A stretch of 64,000 nt of DNA from positions 30,415 through 94,414 of the forward strand of contig NZ_RJJX01000010.1 of assembly GCF_003996985.1 (NCBI RefSeq), written 5' to 3'. Source of the stretch: Ancylomarina longa. GTDB lineage: Bacteria > Bacteroidota > Bacteroidia > Bacteroidales > Marinifilaceae. A model generated the notes under the pieces. That model was not told the origin of the DNA. It ran no database searches and saw nothing but the letters and a program-made list of their open reading frames with translations. Below are positions 8,962 through 17,253 of the stretch, one piece after another. Position 1 is the first letter of the stretch. Every line of letters begins with the position of its first letter. The position numbers were made by a program, and so were the translations under genes.

Positions 8962-9019
8962 TTGACCTACATCAAAATATATTTTCATGTAGATGATATT
9001 CTTTTTTGATGTAGATCAA
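8962..9019. promoter_or_regulatory. Pair of FNR/CRP-family-like boxes
   Basis: TTGACCTACATCAA at 8962-8975 and TTGATGTAGATCAA at 9006-9019 each fit TTGAT-N4-ATCAA, the second perfectly. Their centres are 44 bases apart, about four helical turns, and the two boxes with flanks are also inverted copies of each other with one mismatch. They lie 157 bases upstream of the transglutaminase-like gene and over 520 bases from the divergent subtilase. No regulator of this family is encoded in the window. Assignment to FNR, CRP or another member is inference. Confidence 0.45.
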
Positions 9020-9066
9020 AACATCAATACATAACGACCTTTTAAAGAAAAGATACTTAAGCTTAA

Positions 9067-9165
9067 ATGAAATGTACCTTACTACCTATCCTTTTATTAG
9101 AAAAAACTATTTTAGTACTTTCAATCCTTATTCTATTTTTACCAAAAACGCTTTGTCTTATTTAG
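9067..9165 (+). CDS. Possible leader peptide ORF, 32 residues
   Basis: An ATG-started hydrophobic ORF (Leu/Ile-rich, with two Cys) ends 10 bases before the transglutaminase-like gene and begins 48 bases after the second FNR-like box. Its position suggests a leader peptide or a chance ORF. There is no ribosome site or family match to decide. Confidence 0.15.
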   Translation: MKCTLLPILLLEKTILVLSILILFLPKTLCLI

Positions 9166-9175
9166 GTTTAAAACA

Positions 9176-10156
9176 ATGAAGCATTCTATTTTTCCTTTCT
9201 TAATCATTCTATTCCTCTTCACTGGATTAAAAGCCCATAGCCAGGAAAATAATAGTATGGAAGAAAAAATAAGCAGGTATCCTAAATATTATAAGAATAC
9301 GGTGGAGCTCGCCCAACAAATAGAATCCGATTTCAAGACAGATAAGGAAAGAGCAAAAGCAGCATTTGCATGGATTGCCAGGAATATAGCTTACGATACC
9401 AAAAATCTTACAAAACCTTCACGAATTCGATTTTCATATCGTACCGAGACTGAATTACAAGCCAAGAAGAGACAATTTCGTAAAAATTTAGCTTTAAAAA
9501 CCTTACACAAACGAAAGGCATTGTGCGAAGGTTATGCCACTCTTTATCAGGAAGTATGCCAATTAATGCACCTGCAATGTGAGCTTGTGACCGGCACGGC
9601 AAGGCGTTCTGTTGCCGACATTGGTAATACGAGCCTAAGTTCAAATCACACCTGGAATGCTGTAAAAGTAAATCAGAAATGGTTGCTTGTTGATGCTACC
9701 TGGGCCGCTGGATCGGTAGATTTTAGCAGAATGATTTTCACCCGAGACTATGCATCGGCTTACTTTGCAAGCAAGCCTGTCGAGTTTGCGATGAAACATT
9801 ATCCGGATAATCCGAAATGGTTGCTTACCAAAGAAAAAATCGACAAAATATCTTTTGCACAACAGCCCATGTTGTATCCTGCTTTTATGGGTAAAAATAT
9901 AGAATTATTATCTCCAACTAAGGGAATTCAACACATCGAGAATGGAGAGACCCTGGCTTTTAAAATGTTAAATCTACCTGAAAATACCTCTGTTGCATAT
10001 CATTTTAAGAAGGAGAAATACGGTCAACATCTTCAGATATATCGGAATAAGGATTCCACCATTTTCACAATTCGACCTCAATTTAAAGGGAAAGATGAAT
10101 TGATTATTTATTTTAATAATGAGCCGGCTTTGGGTTATCAAATCCAGGTAAAATAA
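9176..10156 (+). CDS. Secreted transglutaminase-like (kyphoscoliosis-type) protein
   Basis: The 326-residue protein has a signal peptide (about 1-22, ending KAHSQE) and a transglutaminase-like cysteine domain. Cys117 in KALCEGYA, His158 in SNHTWNAV and Asp173 in WLLVDATWAAG form the expected triad, in the order and spacing of the Ky/CYK3 subgroup. The C-terminal third (about 225-326) looks like a beta-rich domain. Bacterial members are thought to act as cysteine proteases or cross-linkers in the envelope; the substrate is unknown. The gene stands alone, with two FNR-like boxes upstream and a strong hairpin downstream. Confidence 0.85.
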   Translation: MKHSIFPFLIILFLFTGLKAHSQENNSMEEKISRYPKYYKNTVELAQQIESDFKTDKERAKAAFAWIARNIAYDTKNLTKPSRIRFSYRTETELQAKKRQFRKNLALKTLHKRKALCEGYATLYQEVCQLMHLQCELVTGTARRSVADIGNTSLSSNHTWNAVKVNQKWLLVDATWAAGSVDFSRMIFTRDYASAYFASKPVEFAMKHYPDNPKWLLTKEKIDKISFAQQPMLYPAFMGKNIELLSPTKGIQHIENGETLAFKMLNLPENTSVAYHFKKEKYGQHLQIYRNKDSTIFTIRPQFKGKDELIIYFNNEPALGYQIQVK

Positions 10157-10164
10157 ATAAAAAA

Positions 10165-10203
10165 GAAGCTTTTACAATAGTACATTGCAAAAGCTTCATT
10201 TCT
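10165..10203. terminator. Bidirectional terminator between convergent genes
   Basis: GAAGCTTTT at 10165-10173 pairs with AAAAGCTTC at 10189-10197. An inner CAAT/ATTG pair extends the stem, and T-rich sequence follows on both strands. It separates the transglutaminase-like gene from the YejK-like gene. Confidence 0.75.
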
Positions 10204-10208
10204 TTTTG

Positions 10209-11255
10209 TTACTGTTCGTCTTTAAAAAACAGCTTGTAATAGCTCATGTCGCGAGCAGCATCATATCCTTTCTCTAAATACTTGCGCTGACCATGAATAT
10301 AAACATGAAAGTTTTTATCGAGTTTTAGTACATGCTTGAAAAAACGCTGCTCTGTTTTAACTGCATCGTTATTAATCTCAAATTCGGGTTGAATAGCTGC
10401 TCCATTTTCATTCTGGTAATAATCTTTGTATTCAGCAAAAGCAGTTGCAACTTCTGGCTGCTCAATTACTTCCTCCTTAAAAATCTCCTCGTTAAACTCC
10501 TTTTTATCCTTAAAAAAATTGATAGATTTGTTCATCATATCAATTTGGTCGGCCTTGGCAACTTCATTATCGTCGTTATATACATCCTTGATAAATCCTT
10601 TGCACATATCCAGATAATTCTGGGTATGATAAAAATTATCTTCCCGCAATTTTAAATTTAAAAAGTCATCCTTCCAGTATAATGCCTCGTTATTTTTATT
10701 GGTTTTATCCACAATACAAACCTTGTATCCGGTCTCCTTCTCGGTATTAAAAATCAAGCAACCCTTATCAAGTTTTTTAATATTGATTCCACTTTCACAA
10801 CCCAATTCGAAATTATCCTGTTTTTGATAAACCTTCAGGAAAGTATCTTTGTTCTCCGATTTAAAAATACCGAGTGCATCGCAGACTTCCCCATCTACAA
10901 TACATCCCGAAAAGCCAACCAGATAAAACTCTCCTCCCTTTATATTTGGGTGATTAGATACTTCGTACAGATGAACTGCAATGTTGTTAGATTGATCGTA
11001 AAACGTAGTGTTATCCTGAAAATATTCATTCGCATAAGAATAAATCTCATTCATTTCCAGACCTAAATCATGCTGGAAATTATAAAATTCTTCCTTATTA
11101 AAAGCCGTTAAAAAATACTTTAACAGGATATCCCGAACATCATCGTCTTCTATCTGAATTTCAGTTTTGGAAAGCTTTAAATCTTCCTCTAAGTGTTTAT
11201 TTCCTACATTATGAACCACAATCCGATCCAAATTTATATCTTCAAAATTGAACAT
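10209..11255 (-). CDS. Nucleoid-associated protein, YejK/NdpA-like
   Basis: The 348-residue soluble protein matches the 37-kDa nucleoid-associated family. Its N terminus (DINLDRIVVHNVGNK) has the characteristic opening, and the middle holds the conserved block HPNIKGGEFYLVGFSGC. YejK-type proteins bind the nucleoid and have been linked to topoisomerase function in Proteobacteria; the role in Bacteroidota is not settled. A GTG 12 codons upstream is possible, but the ATG at 11255 puts the conserved N terminus at residue 1. The PepSY gene upstream ends 62 bases before it in the same direction. Confidence 0.8.
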   Translation of the reverse strand: MFNFEDINLDRIVVHNVGNKHLEEDLKLSKTEIQIEDDDVRDILLKYFLTAFNKEEFYNFQHDLGLEMNEIYSYANEYFQDNTTFYDQSNNIAVHLYEVSNHPNIKGGEFYLVGFSGCIVDGEVCDALGIFKSENKDTFLKVYQKQDNFELGCESGINIKKLDKGCLIFNTEKETGYKVCIVDKTNKNNEALYWKDDFLNLKLREDNFYHTQNYLDMCKGFIKDVYNDDNEVAKADQIDMMNKSINFFKDKKEFNEEIFKEEVIEQPEVATAFAEYKDYYQNENGAAIQPEFEINNDAVKTEQRFFKHVLKLDKNFHVYIHGQRKYLEKGYDAARDMSYYKLFFKDEQ

Positions 11256-11317
11256 CTTCTTAAATTTTAATAACGCCCTAAAAGTACTCACTTTCGTGAT
11301 ATTTTAAGTTTCCTTTT

Positions 11318-12853
11318 TCAGGAACTGATTTTAACAGATTTCTTTCTCTGCTTTCTATACAACAAATATCCGGTTATTAATACTAATAAAATACCGAGTC
11401 CGGCAAGTGGAATAAATAAAATATAAAATTTTCCAAAGATGTATTGATATATTCTTCCGGTATGAATTTCCAGGCAAAGATTCCATAAGGACATAGGAGA
11501 ATTTTTAATTTGTTGGGGCATTATAGTAAATCCGGAGGAATCGCTCAAATTTCCCGCTCCCAAGTTATAATCAAAGACAATTTCCTTTCCCGTAGCATCT
11601 TTAAGGTAACCAGCTATCGGATGGTCTGACAAAGGGGGACCCATTGTTTTCACAGGGATATAAGGTCTTGTCGTAATATAATTAATAACTACATTTCTTT
11701 CAGGAACCCAATAAAACAAACCGCTAAAAGAGCCCAATAAATATTGTCCGCCTGCAACTTTTTCCAATACATTCACTCCCATTACTGAAAATGGCGGTTG
11801 AACCGGATAAGCTTTTGGTGCAGATTGAAAAAGATCATCACTATAATATATCCCTTCATTTGTTGCAAGCACCACTCGTTTTAATTCTTCATCGTAAAGT
11901 ATTCTGCGCAATTGATCATACCATGGATTTGGATTATCCAGATGAGTCATAGGTATTTTAGCTACTTTATTAGAAATAATAGCAATTAATAATGGTGGAC
12001 GCAAAAACATACCGGTAAGCGTAGTGAGCAAAAGAAACACAAACAACCAGTTTCCCAAATGATTGTGCCATTTCAGATTGAATTTTAGGAAATTCACCTT
12101 CCGCTTAACAATGTTTCCTTTCTTCTTTCTCTTTTTTATCCATGCCGGAAAAAAGAAATACACCAAACCACTAAAGCACAGAAACAGAAATAGGAATCCA
12201 ATAAAATCGACAAATAGTTTTCCAAGCCAACCAAATGCTTCCCCACTATGCAATTCCCATAAGGTTTTAAACAAACTCATTTTACCATCGTAATCGGCTT
12301 TAGATAATAAATTGATTTGCTCAAAACCTGTACTATTTTTCTTTAGTAAATGAGAACGGGTAAGCACATAAAAATCATCGTTAATTTCCATAAAATCGAC
12401 AACACGCTTCTCGTGAACGGGTAACTCCACAGACTCCCAAATTTTGGATTGGCAATTCAATTGATATAATCCCAACAGAGTTCCGGCGTAAACATCTCCC
12501 GAATTAGTTTGAATCATCTTTTCAATCTTTCGGTGATCAATTCCCTTTGGAAATCCCTTATTAAAAGCTGTAAAACTCTTAAAATTATCTTTCGTTTTCC
12601 AAACTCCAATATTCCCATAAATCAATGCGGCATCCCCTTGTATTTGAATTGCAGACTTCACCGCAGCCTTATTCCAATTATTATATTGGTACCCTTTCCC
12701 AAGAAATTTCCGATTCACATCAAACGTTGAAAAAATACTCCGATGATTCATCACAATCCCCGAAAAGGAAAATAGAATAAGAAACACGGTCAACACAATT
12801 GAAGGCCACTTGTGGTATTTCTTTAAAAACTTAATTGTTTTGTTTCTGCTCAT
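11318..12853 (-). CDS. PepSY-associated membrane protein
   Basis: The 511-residue protein has an N-terminal membrane helix preceded by a His/Lys motif (LKKYHKWPSIVL). Further helices lie near 210-230 (FIGFLFLFLCFSGLVYFFFPAWI) and 265-285 (HNHLGNWLFVFLLLTTLTGMFL), with a last pair near 475-500. Large periplasmic parts separate them. The repeated H-x-x-x-G pattern at helix starts is typical of PepSY_TM proteins, some of which are heme-bearing ferric or flavin reductases beside TonB receptors. No such receptor is adjacent here. Heme binding and electron transfer are inference. Confidence 0.75.
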   Translation of the reverse strand: MSRNKTIKFLKKYHKWPSIVLTVFLILFSFSGIVMNHRSIFSTFDVNRKFLGKGYQYNNWNKAAVKSAIQIQGDAALIYGNIGVWKTKDNFKSFTAFNKGFPKGIDHRKIEKMIQTNSGDVYAGTLLGLYQLNCQSKIWESVELPVHEKRVVDFMEINDDFYVLTRSHLLKKNSTGFEQINLLSKADYDGKMSLFKTLWELHSGEAFGWLGKLFVDFIGFLFLFLCFSGLVYFFFPAWIKKRKKKGNIVKRKVNFLKFNLKWHNHLGNWLFVFLLLTTLTGMFLRPPLLIAIISNKVAKIPMTHLDNPNPWYDQLRRILYDEELKRVVLATNEGIYYSDDLFQSAPKAYPVQPPFSVMGVNVLEKVAGGQYLLGSFSGLFYWVPERNVVINYITTRPYIPVKTMGPPLSDHPIAGYLKDATGKEIVFDYNLGAGNLSDSSGFTIMPQQIKNSPMSLWNLCLEIHTGRIYQYIFGKFYILFIPLAGLGILLVLITGYLLYRKQRKKSVKISS

Positions 12854-12868
12854 ACTACAAAAGAAAAA

Positions 12869-12899
12869 ATCCTGACAAGTTATTAAAACCTGTCAGGAT
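12869..12899 (-). terminator. Terminator of hcp
   Basis: ATCCTGACA (12869-12877) pairs perfectly with TGTCAGGAT (12891-12899). On the minus strand the hairpin is followed by TTTTTTCTTTT, just downstream of the hcp stop. Confidence 0.85.
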
Positions 12900-12925
12900 G
12901 AATATATAAAACAATTTTAAATCGT

Positions 12926-14572
12926 TTAGTTCAAAAACATTTTCATGTCTTCATCAACAGTACCAATTCCTGCAATTCCGAAAGTATCAACCAATACTTT
13001 AGCTACATTAGGAGAAAGGAATGCTGGCAATGTAGGTCCCAGGTGAATATTTTTCACACCTAATGAAAGAAGCGCCAACAATACGATTACTGCTTTCTGC
13101 TCGTACCATGCAATATTGTATGCAATTGGAAGTTCATTAATATCATTCAACTCAAATACTTCCTTCAATTTCAATGCAATTACTGCTAAAGAGTAGGAAT
13201 CATTACACTGGCCGGCATCCAACACACGAGGAATTCCACCTATATCGCCAAGCTCCAATTTGTTGTAACGATATTTAGCACAACCAGCAGTAAGAATTAC
13301 TGTATCTTTTGGAAGTTTAGCCGCAAATTCAGTATAATAATCACGTCCTTTCATTCTACCGTCGCAACCTGCCATAACAAAGAACTTACGGATAGCACCA
13401 CTTTTTACAGCATCAACTACTTTATCGGCAAGTTGCATCACCTGATTGTGAGCGAATCCACCAATAATTTCACCTTTTTCGATTTCGATTGGAGCAGCGC
13501 AAGTTTTAGCCAATTCAATGATTTCAGAGAAATCTTTCTTTCCATTCTCGTCAGCAGAAATATGCTTAAATCCAGGGAATCCCGATGCACCAGTAGTAAA
13601 TACTTTATCTTGGTAAGTTGAAGTAGCTTTCGGAGGAACAATACAATTTGTTGTAAATAAGATTGGTCCATTGAAAGTCTCGAATTCTTCTTTTTGTTTC
13701 CACCAAGCATTACCATAGTTTCCTACAAAGTGTTCGTACTTTTTAAATGCTGGATAATAGTTTGCGGGTAACATTTCAGAGTGAGTATAAACATCAACAC
13801 CAGTTCCTTCTGTTTGCTTCAACAACTCTTCCATATCTTTTAAGTCGTGACCTGAAATCAAAATACCTGGTTTGTTGCTTACACCTATATTCACTTTCGT
13901 GATTTCAGGATTACCATAAGCAGAAGTGTTTGCCTCATCTAATGTAGCCATAGCGGTTACACCATTCGCACCACATTCCATTACTAAAGCAACCAAATCG
14001 TCTGCTGTAAGCGTATCATCAGTTGTTGCAACCAATGCTTTTTGCATGAATGCATACAATTCAGCTTTTTCGAAATCTAAGTTATAAGCATGCTCTACAT
14101 AAGCTGCCAAACCTTTTAATCCATAAATTGTTAGTTCGCGCAATGAACGAACATCCTCGTTTGCAGTTGATAAAACTCCAACCACACGAGCTTTTGCATC
14201 AAAGTCATTTTCAGAATCAGCAGTCCAAGTTGCAGAATGATGTAAATCACCAAAAACAACTCCTGCATCCTCTGCTTGTTTCTTAATTTTTTCTTTCAGT
14301 TGAAGACCTTCGCGAATTACAGTAACAAATTTTGTCTTATCGAAATTGGCATTAGTAATAGTCATGAACAAACCATTTGTAATAAATTTGTTCACCTTCT
14401 CATTTTCAACACCAGCTTCACGAGCTTTAGTACTGTACTGTGATATTCCTTTCATCACGTACATCAATAAATCCTGGATATTTGCAACCTCATCGGTTTT
14501 TCCGCAAACTCCTTTTACAGTACAGCCTGTTCCTTTGGCTGCTTCCTGACATTGATAACAAAACATGCTCAT
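12926..14572 (-). CDS. hcp: Hydroxylamine reductase / hybrid cluster protein
   Basis: The 548-residue protein begins [17 protein letters not shown]. Its N-terminal cysteines are spaced C-x2-C-x7-C-x5-C, the class I arrangement that binds a cubane cluster. The C-terminal half has the hybrid-cluster ligand regions, including [21 protein letters not shown] and the PLRLP-like segment near the end. Hcp reduces hydroxylamine and, in enterobacteria, acts as a high-affinity NO reductase with protein S-nitrosylase activity. It works in the cytoplasm of anaerobically growing cells. An upstream TTG is in frame, but the ATG at 14572 (or one two codons later) fits the family. No hcr reductase gene is adjacent. 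A CRP/FNR-type dyad lies upstream. Confidence 0.95.
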   Translation of the reverse strand: MSMFCYQCQEAAKGTGCTVKGVCGKTDEVANIQDLLMYVMKGISQYSTKAREAGVENEKVNKFITNGLFMTITNANFDKTKFVTVIREGLQLKEKIKKQAEDAGVVFGDLHHSATWTADSENDFDAKARVVGVLSTANEDVRSLRELTIYGLKGLAAYVEHAYNLDFEKAELYAFMQKALVATTDDTLTADDLVALVMECGANGVTAMATLDEANTSAYGNPEITKVNIGVSNKPGILISGHDLKDMEELLKQTEGTGVDVYTHSEMLPANYYPAFKKYEHFVGNYGNAWWKQKEEFETFNGPILFTTNCIVPPKATSTYQDKVFTTGASGFPGFKHISADENGKKDFSEIIELAKTCAAPIEIEKGEIIGGFAHNQVMQLADKVVDAVKSGAIRKFFVMAGCDGRMKGRDYYTEFAAKLPKDTVILTAGCAKYRYNKLELGDIGGIPRVLDAGQCNDSYSLAVIALKLKEVFELNDINELPIAYNIAWYEQKAVIVLLALLSLGVKNIHLGPTLPAFLSPNVAKVLVDTFGIAGIGTVDEDMKMFLN

Positions 14573-14672
14573 AATTTTATTTTTTAGTATTGTTGATATT
14601 AATTTATTCAAGTTACAAAATCTGCGAAGATATGTCCATTATAATTAGTGAGCTTATCTCCTTTCGACACCA

Positions 14673-14717
14673 CAAAGATGCAACAGCCCGATTCTAAAAA
14701 GTGTAACAGATGTTACA
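14673..14717 (-). promoter_or_regulatory. Candidate activator site and -7 box upstream of hcp
   Basis: TGTAAC-N4-GTTACA at 14702-14717 is a perfect 6+6 inverted repeat. On the minus strand CATCTTTG (14673-14680) is one mismatch from the TAnnTTTG -7 box. Taking that as -7 puts the start near 14668 and the dyad centre about 41 bases upstream, the standard class II position for CRP/FNR-family activators, with no good -33 box. This would fit an NO-responsive regulator of the HcpR type. Naming the regulator is inference. Confidence 0.5.
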
Positions 14718-14770
14718 AACATGAAAAAAATAAGATTTTTTTATCTCTTTCTGTTTTTTCAACAAAAAAA

Positions 14771-14793
14771 TCCCAAACGAAAATTGTTTGGGA
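14771..14793 (-). terminator. Terminator of the small secreted protein gene
   Basis: TCCCAAAC (14771-14778) pairs perfectly with GTTTGGGA (14786-14793). A run of T follows on the minus strand. It lies 21 bases past the stop of the gene at 14815. Confidence 0.8.
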
Positions 14794-14814
14794 CTAATTC
14801 TAAGCCATATATCG

Positions 14815-15177
14815 CTAAAGTTGACTATAATATCGCTTCAACTCCTTTTTTAATTCACATTTACATTTTAAATAGCTCTCCAATTGCTGCGATGTAAGGA
14901 TATTTCTAAATTCACTTTCCTTTTGCAACAAGCTATCACGAACAGCCTGCATACACGAGAAACCATTCTTTTCTCTGCTTAATCGATCAATTTCTTTTTC
15001 GCATTTTAAATTTAAGGCTTCAATTTGAGGAATTTGATTGGGTTTCAACTCCAACTTCTTTTCCATCCAACTAGTTATAAGTTGTGCTCTTTTTTCTGCA
15101 AAAGAAATTGTTTTGGCACTCCCTTCAAAATTCAAAAGCACAAACAATAGAATCAAACTTCTAGCCACAATCTTCAT
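14815..15177 (-). CDS. Small secreted helical protein, 120 residues
   Basis: A signal peptide (about 1-21, ending EGSAKT) precedes a charged, mostly helical mature part. The mature region contains LITSWMEKKLELKPNQIPQIEALNLK and ILTSQQLESYLKCKCELKKEL. The L-x-x-x-Q helical hairpin pattern resembles Spy/CpxP-type periplasmic proteins with LTxxQ motifs, but the match is weak. Four Cys residues in the mature part, two close together near the C terminus (KCKCE), could bind metal or form disulfides. It has its own terminator. Function is unknown; chaperone or stress sensing would be guesswork. Confidence 0.6.
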   Translation of the reverse strand: MKIVARSLILLFVLLNFEGSAKTISFAEKRAQLITSWMEKKLELKPNQIPQIEALNLKCEKEIDRLSREKNGFSCMQAVRDSLLQKESEFRNILTSQQLESYLKCKCELKKELKRYYSQL

Positions 15178-15209
15178 AAATTCTATTTATTAATTTATAC
15201 TACCACGAA

Positions 15210-15259
15210 CTCTTAAGAAACGTTTAATCTGCTTAAAAGTTATTCAAAACTGCTTAAAA
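15210..15259. promoter_or_regulatory. Phased CTTAA direct repeats in a divergent promoter region
   Basis: CTTAA occurs at 15212, 15232 and 15253, spaced 20 and 21 bases. The last two lie in identical 10-mers (CTGCTTAAAA at 15229 and 15250). Two-turn spacing is typical of direct-repeat operators such as those of LytTR regulators, but the motif does not match a known consensus. The rest of the 15178-15500 spacer shows nothing else. Confidence 0.25.
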
Positions 15260-15500
15260 TTAGAAAAAACAGTAGTAATAACAAATTCCCAACCATTATA
15301 AATGGATGTATTTCAGTAAGAAGTACACTATCTAAATACACTTTAAATAGTTCTTCTATCATTCTATAAATTAAAAAATATTTAATAATTTAGGCATCCT
15401 TTTCTATCGAAGCTATAGTAATATTGTATACTAGAAACAGATTTGTGCGATAGAGGTTTAATAATCTAGTGAAGTGAAACAATACATAAAACAAAACAGC

Positions 15501-16085
15501 ATGAAATCGATAGAAATATACCCTAATACAAAAGCTTTAATCTTTGATTTGGATGGAACTTTGGCAGACTCGATGCCTATTCATCACGAATCATGGAAAA
15601 AGACATCAAAAATAATGGGTGTAGATTATAGTTTTGATTTTCTTTGTAGTTGTGCAGGAATGCCTACATCAGAAATCATCGAACTATTAAATCAAAGAAA
15701 TAACCATTCTATTAATCCGCAGGAATTCTCCCTATTGAAAGAGGAATTTTTCACCAAGGAGATGCATAACATCAAAGAAATTTCATCAGTAACCGATTTA
15801 GTATACAAATACCACAAAAAATTGCCAATGGCTGTCGGAACTGGAGGAAAAAGAAAAATTGCCGAAGAAACCTTAAAAATTCTAGGCTTAAACAAATATT
15901 TTTCAATTCTTGTGAGTGCTGATGACGTTACACAATTTAAACCAAATCCGGAGACATTTCTGAAATGTGCTGATTTGATGGGTATATCACCACAAAATTG
16001 TCAAGTTTTCGAAGATGGTGCATTAGGCATTCAGGCAGCTCAAAAAGCCGGAATGATGGTCACAGATGTAACTCCATTTTATTAG
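15501..16085 (+). CDS. HAD-superfamily hydrolase, beta-phosphoglucomutase/YqaB-like
   Basis: The 194-residue protein carries the HAD motifs: FDLDGTLADS (nucleophile and acid Asp), VGTGGKRK (motif II with T), KPNPETF (motif III Lys) and VFEDGALGIQAA (motif IV acidic pair). The small cap domain and the DSMPIHHESW segment place it with the beta-phosphoglucomutase and YqaB (fructose-1-phosphatase) group. It acts on a small phosphorylated sugar, identity unknown. An upstream GTG is in frame, but the ATG at 15501 is preferred. The next gene begins 20 bases downstream. Confidence 0.85.
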   Translation: MKSIEIYPNTKALIFDLDGTLADSMPIHHESWKKTSKIMGVDYSFDFLCSCAGMPTSEIIELLNQRNNHSINPQEFSLLKEEFFTKEMHNIKEISSVTDLVYKYHKKLPMAVGTGGKRKIAEETLKILGLNKYFSILVSADDVTQFKPNPETFLKCADLMGISPQNCQVFEDGALGIQAAQKAGMMVTDVTPFY

Positions 16086-16104
16086 AATTAATAAAGCTTA
16101 TTTC

Positions 16105-17124
16105 ATGTTAAGAAAATCATTATTTTTACTTTTGGTGGCTCTGGTAACCTTTTCCTGTACGAAGGAAAAAAAGGAGTATACATTTGCTTTTTATAATGTT
16201 GAAAATCTATTTGACACAATCAATGATCCAAACACAAGGGATGATGATTTCACCCCTGAAGGTAAACTTCAATACACTTCGAAGCGTTATCAGGATAAAC
16301 TTGACAAAATTTCCAAGGTAATTTCCTCCATTGATAATGGAAAATCACCTGCATTGATTGGACTTTGTGAAATTGAAAATCAAAGGGTATTAAAAGATCT
16401 AATTAATGACAAGAATCTAATTTCCTCTAATTTCAAGATAGTACATATCGAAAGCCCGGATAAAAGAGGTATTGACTGTGCTTTACTCTATAATAAAAAT
16501 GATTTTAAGATATTAAATCAGGAAATTATTGGAATTGAATTCCCTTGGGAGCCCGAATATAAAACTCGTGACATCCTACATGTACAAGGGATTATCGGAA
16601 ATCAGGACACGCTTCACGTTTTTATAAACCACTGGCCTTCGCGCAGAGGAGGACAAGAAAAATCTGAAAAAAACAGAATATTTGTTGCCTCCCAATTACG
16701 AGCATCCGTTGATAAGATTCAAAACACAAATGCCCAAGCAAAAATCATTATTATGGGTGATTTTAATGATGAGCCAAATGACAGAGCTGTTGTGGAAAGC
16801 TTAAAAGCAGACAACAAGATAAATACTGATAATCCAAGAGCCTTATACAATCTAATGTTCAATCAGGATGCACAAGGTGAGGGAACATATTATTTTCGGG
16901 GAAACTGGAATATGCTTGATAATTTAATTGTTTCCAATAGCTTATTCAATAATAAAAATGGATACCATACAACTACTACTTCTGGTCATATTTTCTCAGA
17001 AGAATGGATGTGTTACAAAAACAAAGCTGGTGTTTTAACGCCAAGTCGGACTTACGGAGGGCCTAATTATTACGGTGGTTATAGTGATCATTTTCCCGTC
17101 TATTTTAGATTAACTGAAAATTAG
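16105..17124 (+). CDS. Endonuclease/exonuclease/phosphatase-family lipoprotein
   Basis: The 339-residue protein has a lipoprotein signal (LVALVTFSC, Cys at about 18). The EEP fold motifs follow: FAFYNVENLFD near the N terminus, LCEIENQRVL with the metal-binding Glu, NHWPSRRGG, MGDFNDEPND with the catalytic Asp/Asn, and YSDHFPVYF with the terminal Asp-His pair. It should hydrolyse phosphodiester or phosphomonoester bonds at the outer face of the membrane or in the periplasm, possibly as an extracellular nuclease for phosphate or DNA scavenging. It lies close behind the HAD gene and ends at a terminator. Confidence 0.87.
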   Translation: MLRKSLFLLLVALVTFSCTKEKKEYTFAFYNVENLFDTINDPNTRDDDFTPEGKLQYTSKRYQDKLDKISKVISSIDNGKSPALIGLCEIENQRVLKDLINDKNLISSNFKIVHIESPDKRGIDCALLYNKNDFKILNQEIIGIEFPWEPEYKTRDILHVQGIIGNQDTLHVFINHWPSRRGGQEKSEKNRIFVASQLRASVDKIQNTNAQAKIIIMGDFNDEPNDRAVVESLKADNKINTDNPRALYNLMFNQDAQGEGTYYFRGNWNMLDNLIVSNSLFNNKNGYHTTTTSGHIFSEEWMCYKNKAGVLTPSRTYGGPNYYGGYSDHFPVYFRLTEN

Positions 17125-17139
17125 AAGCAAAATATTTCA

Positions 17140-17177
17140 AAAATGCCAACTGCATCTCCGCAAGTTTGGCATTTTTT
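17140..17177 (+). terminator. Terminator after the EEP lipoprotein gene
   Basis: AAAATGCCAA (17140-17149) pairs with TTGGCATTTT (17166-17175), extended inward by CTGC/GCAA partial pairing and followed by T. It sits inside the apparent N-terminal extension of the uvrB ORF, which argues against that extension. Confidence 0.8.
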
Positions 17178-17253
17178 GTTTCTAAAAGATTCCTGCACTC
17201 ATAATGTTTCTCTATTTTTAGGAAGTCACAACAGAATCTATCAAAAAAAATCT

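Noticed and set aside
10824-11066. 80-codon plus-strand ORF inside the YejK-like gene
   Set aside because: It is antisense to a conserved gene and has no motif.
17143-17253. N-terminal extension of UvrB
   Set aside because: The extension contains the terminator of the previous gene, and family members start at the ATG at 17254.
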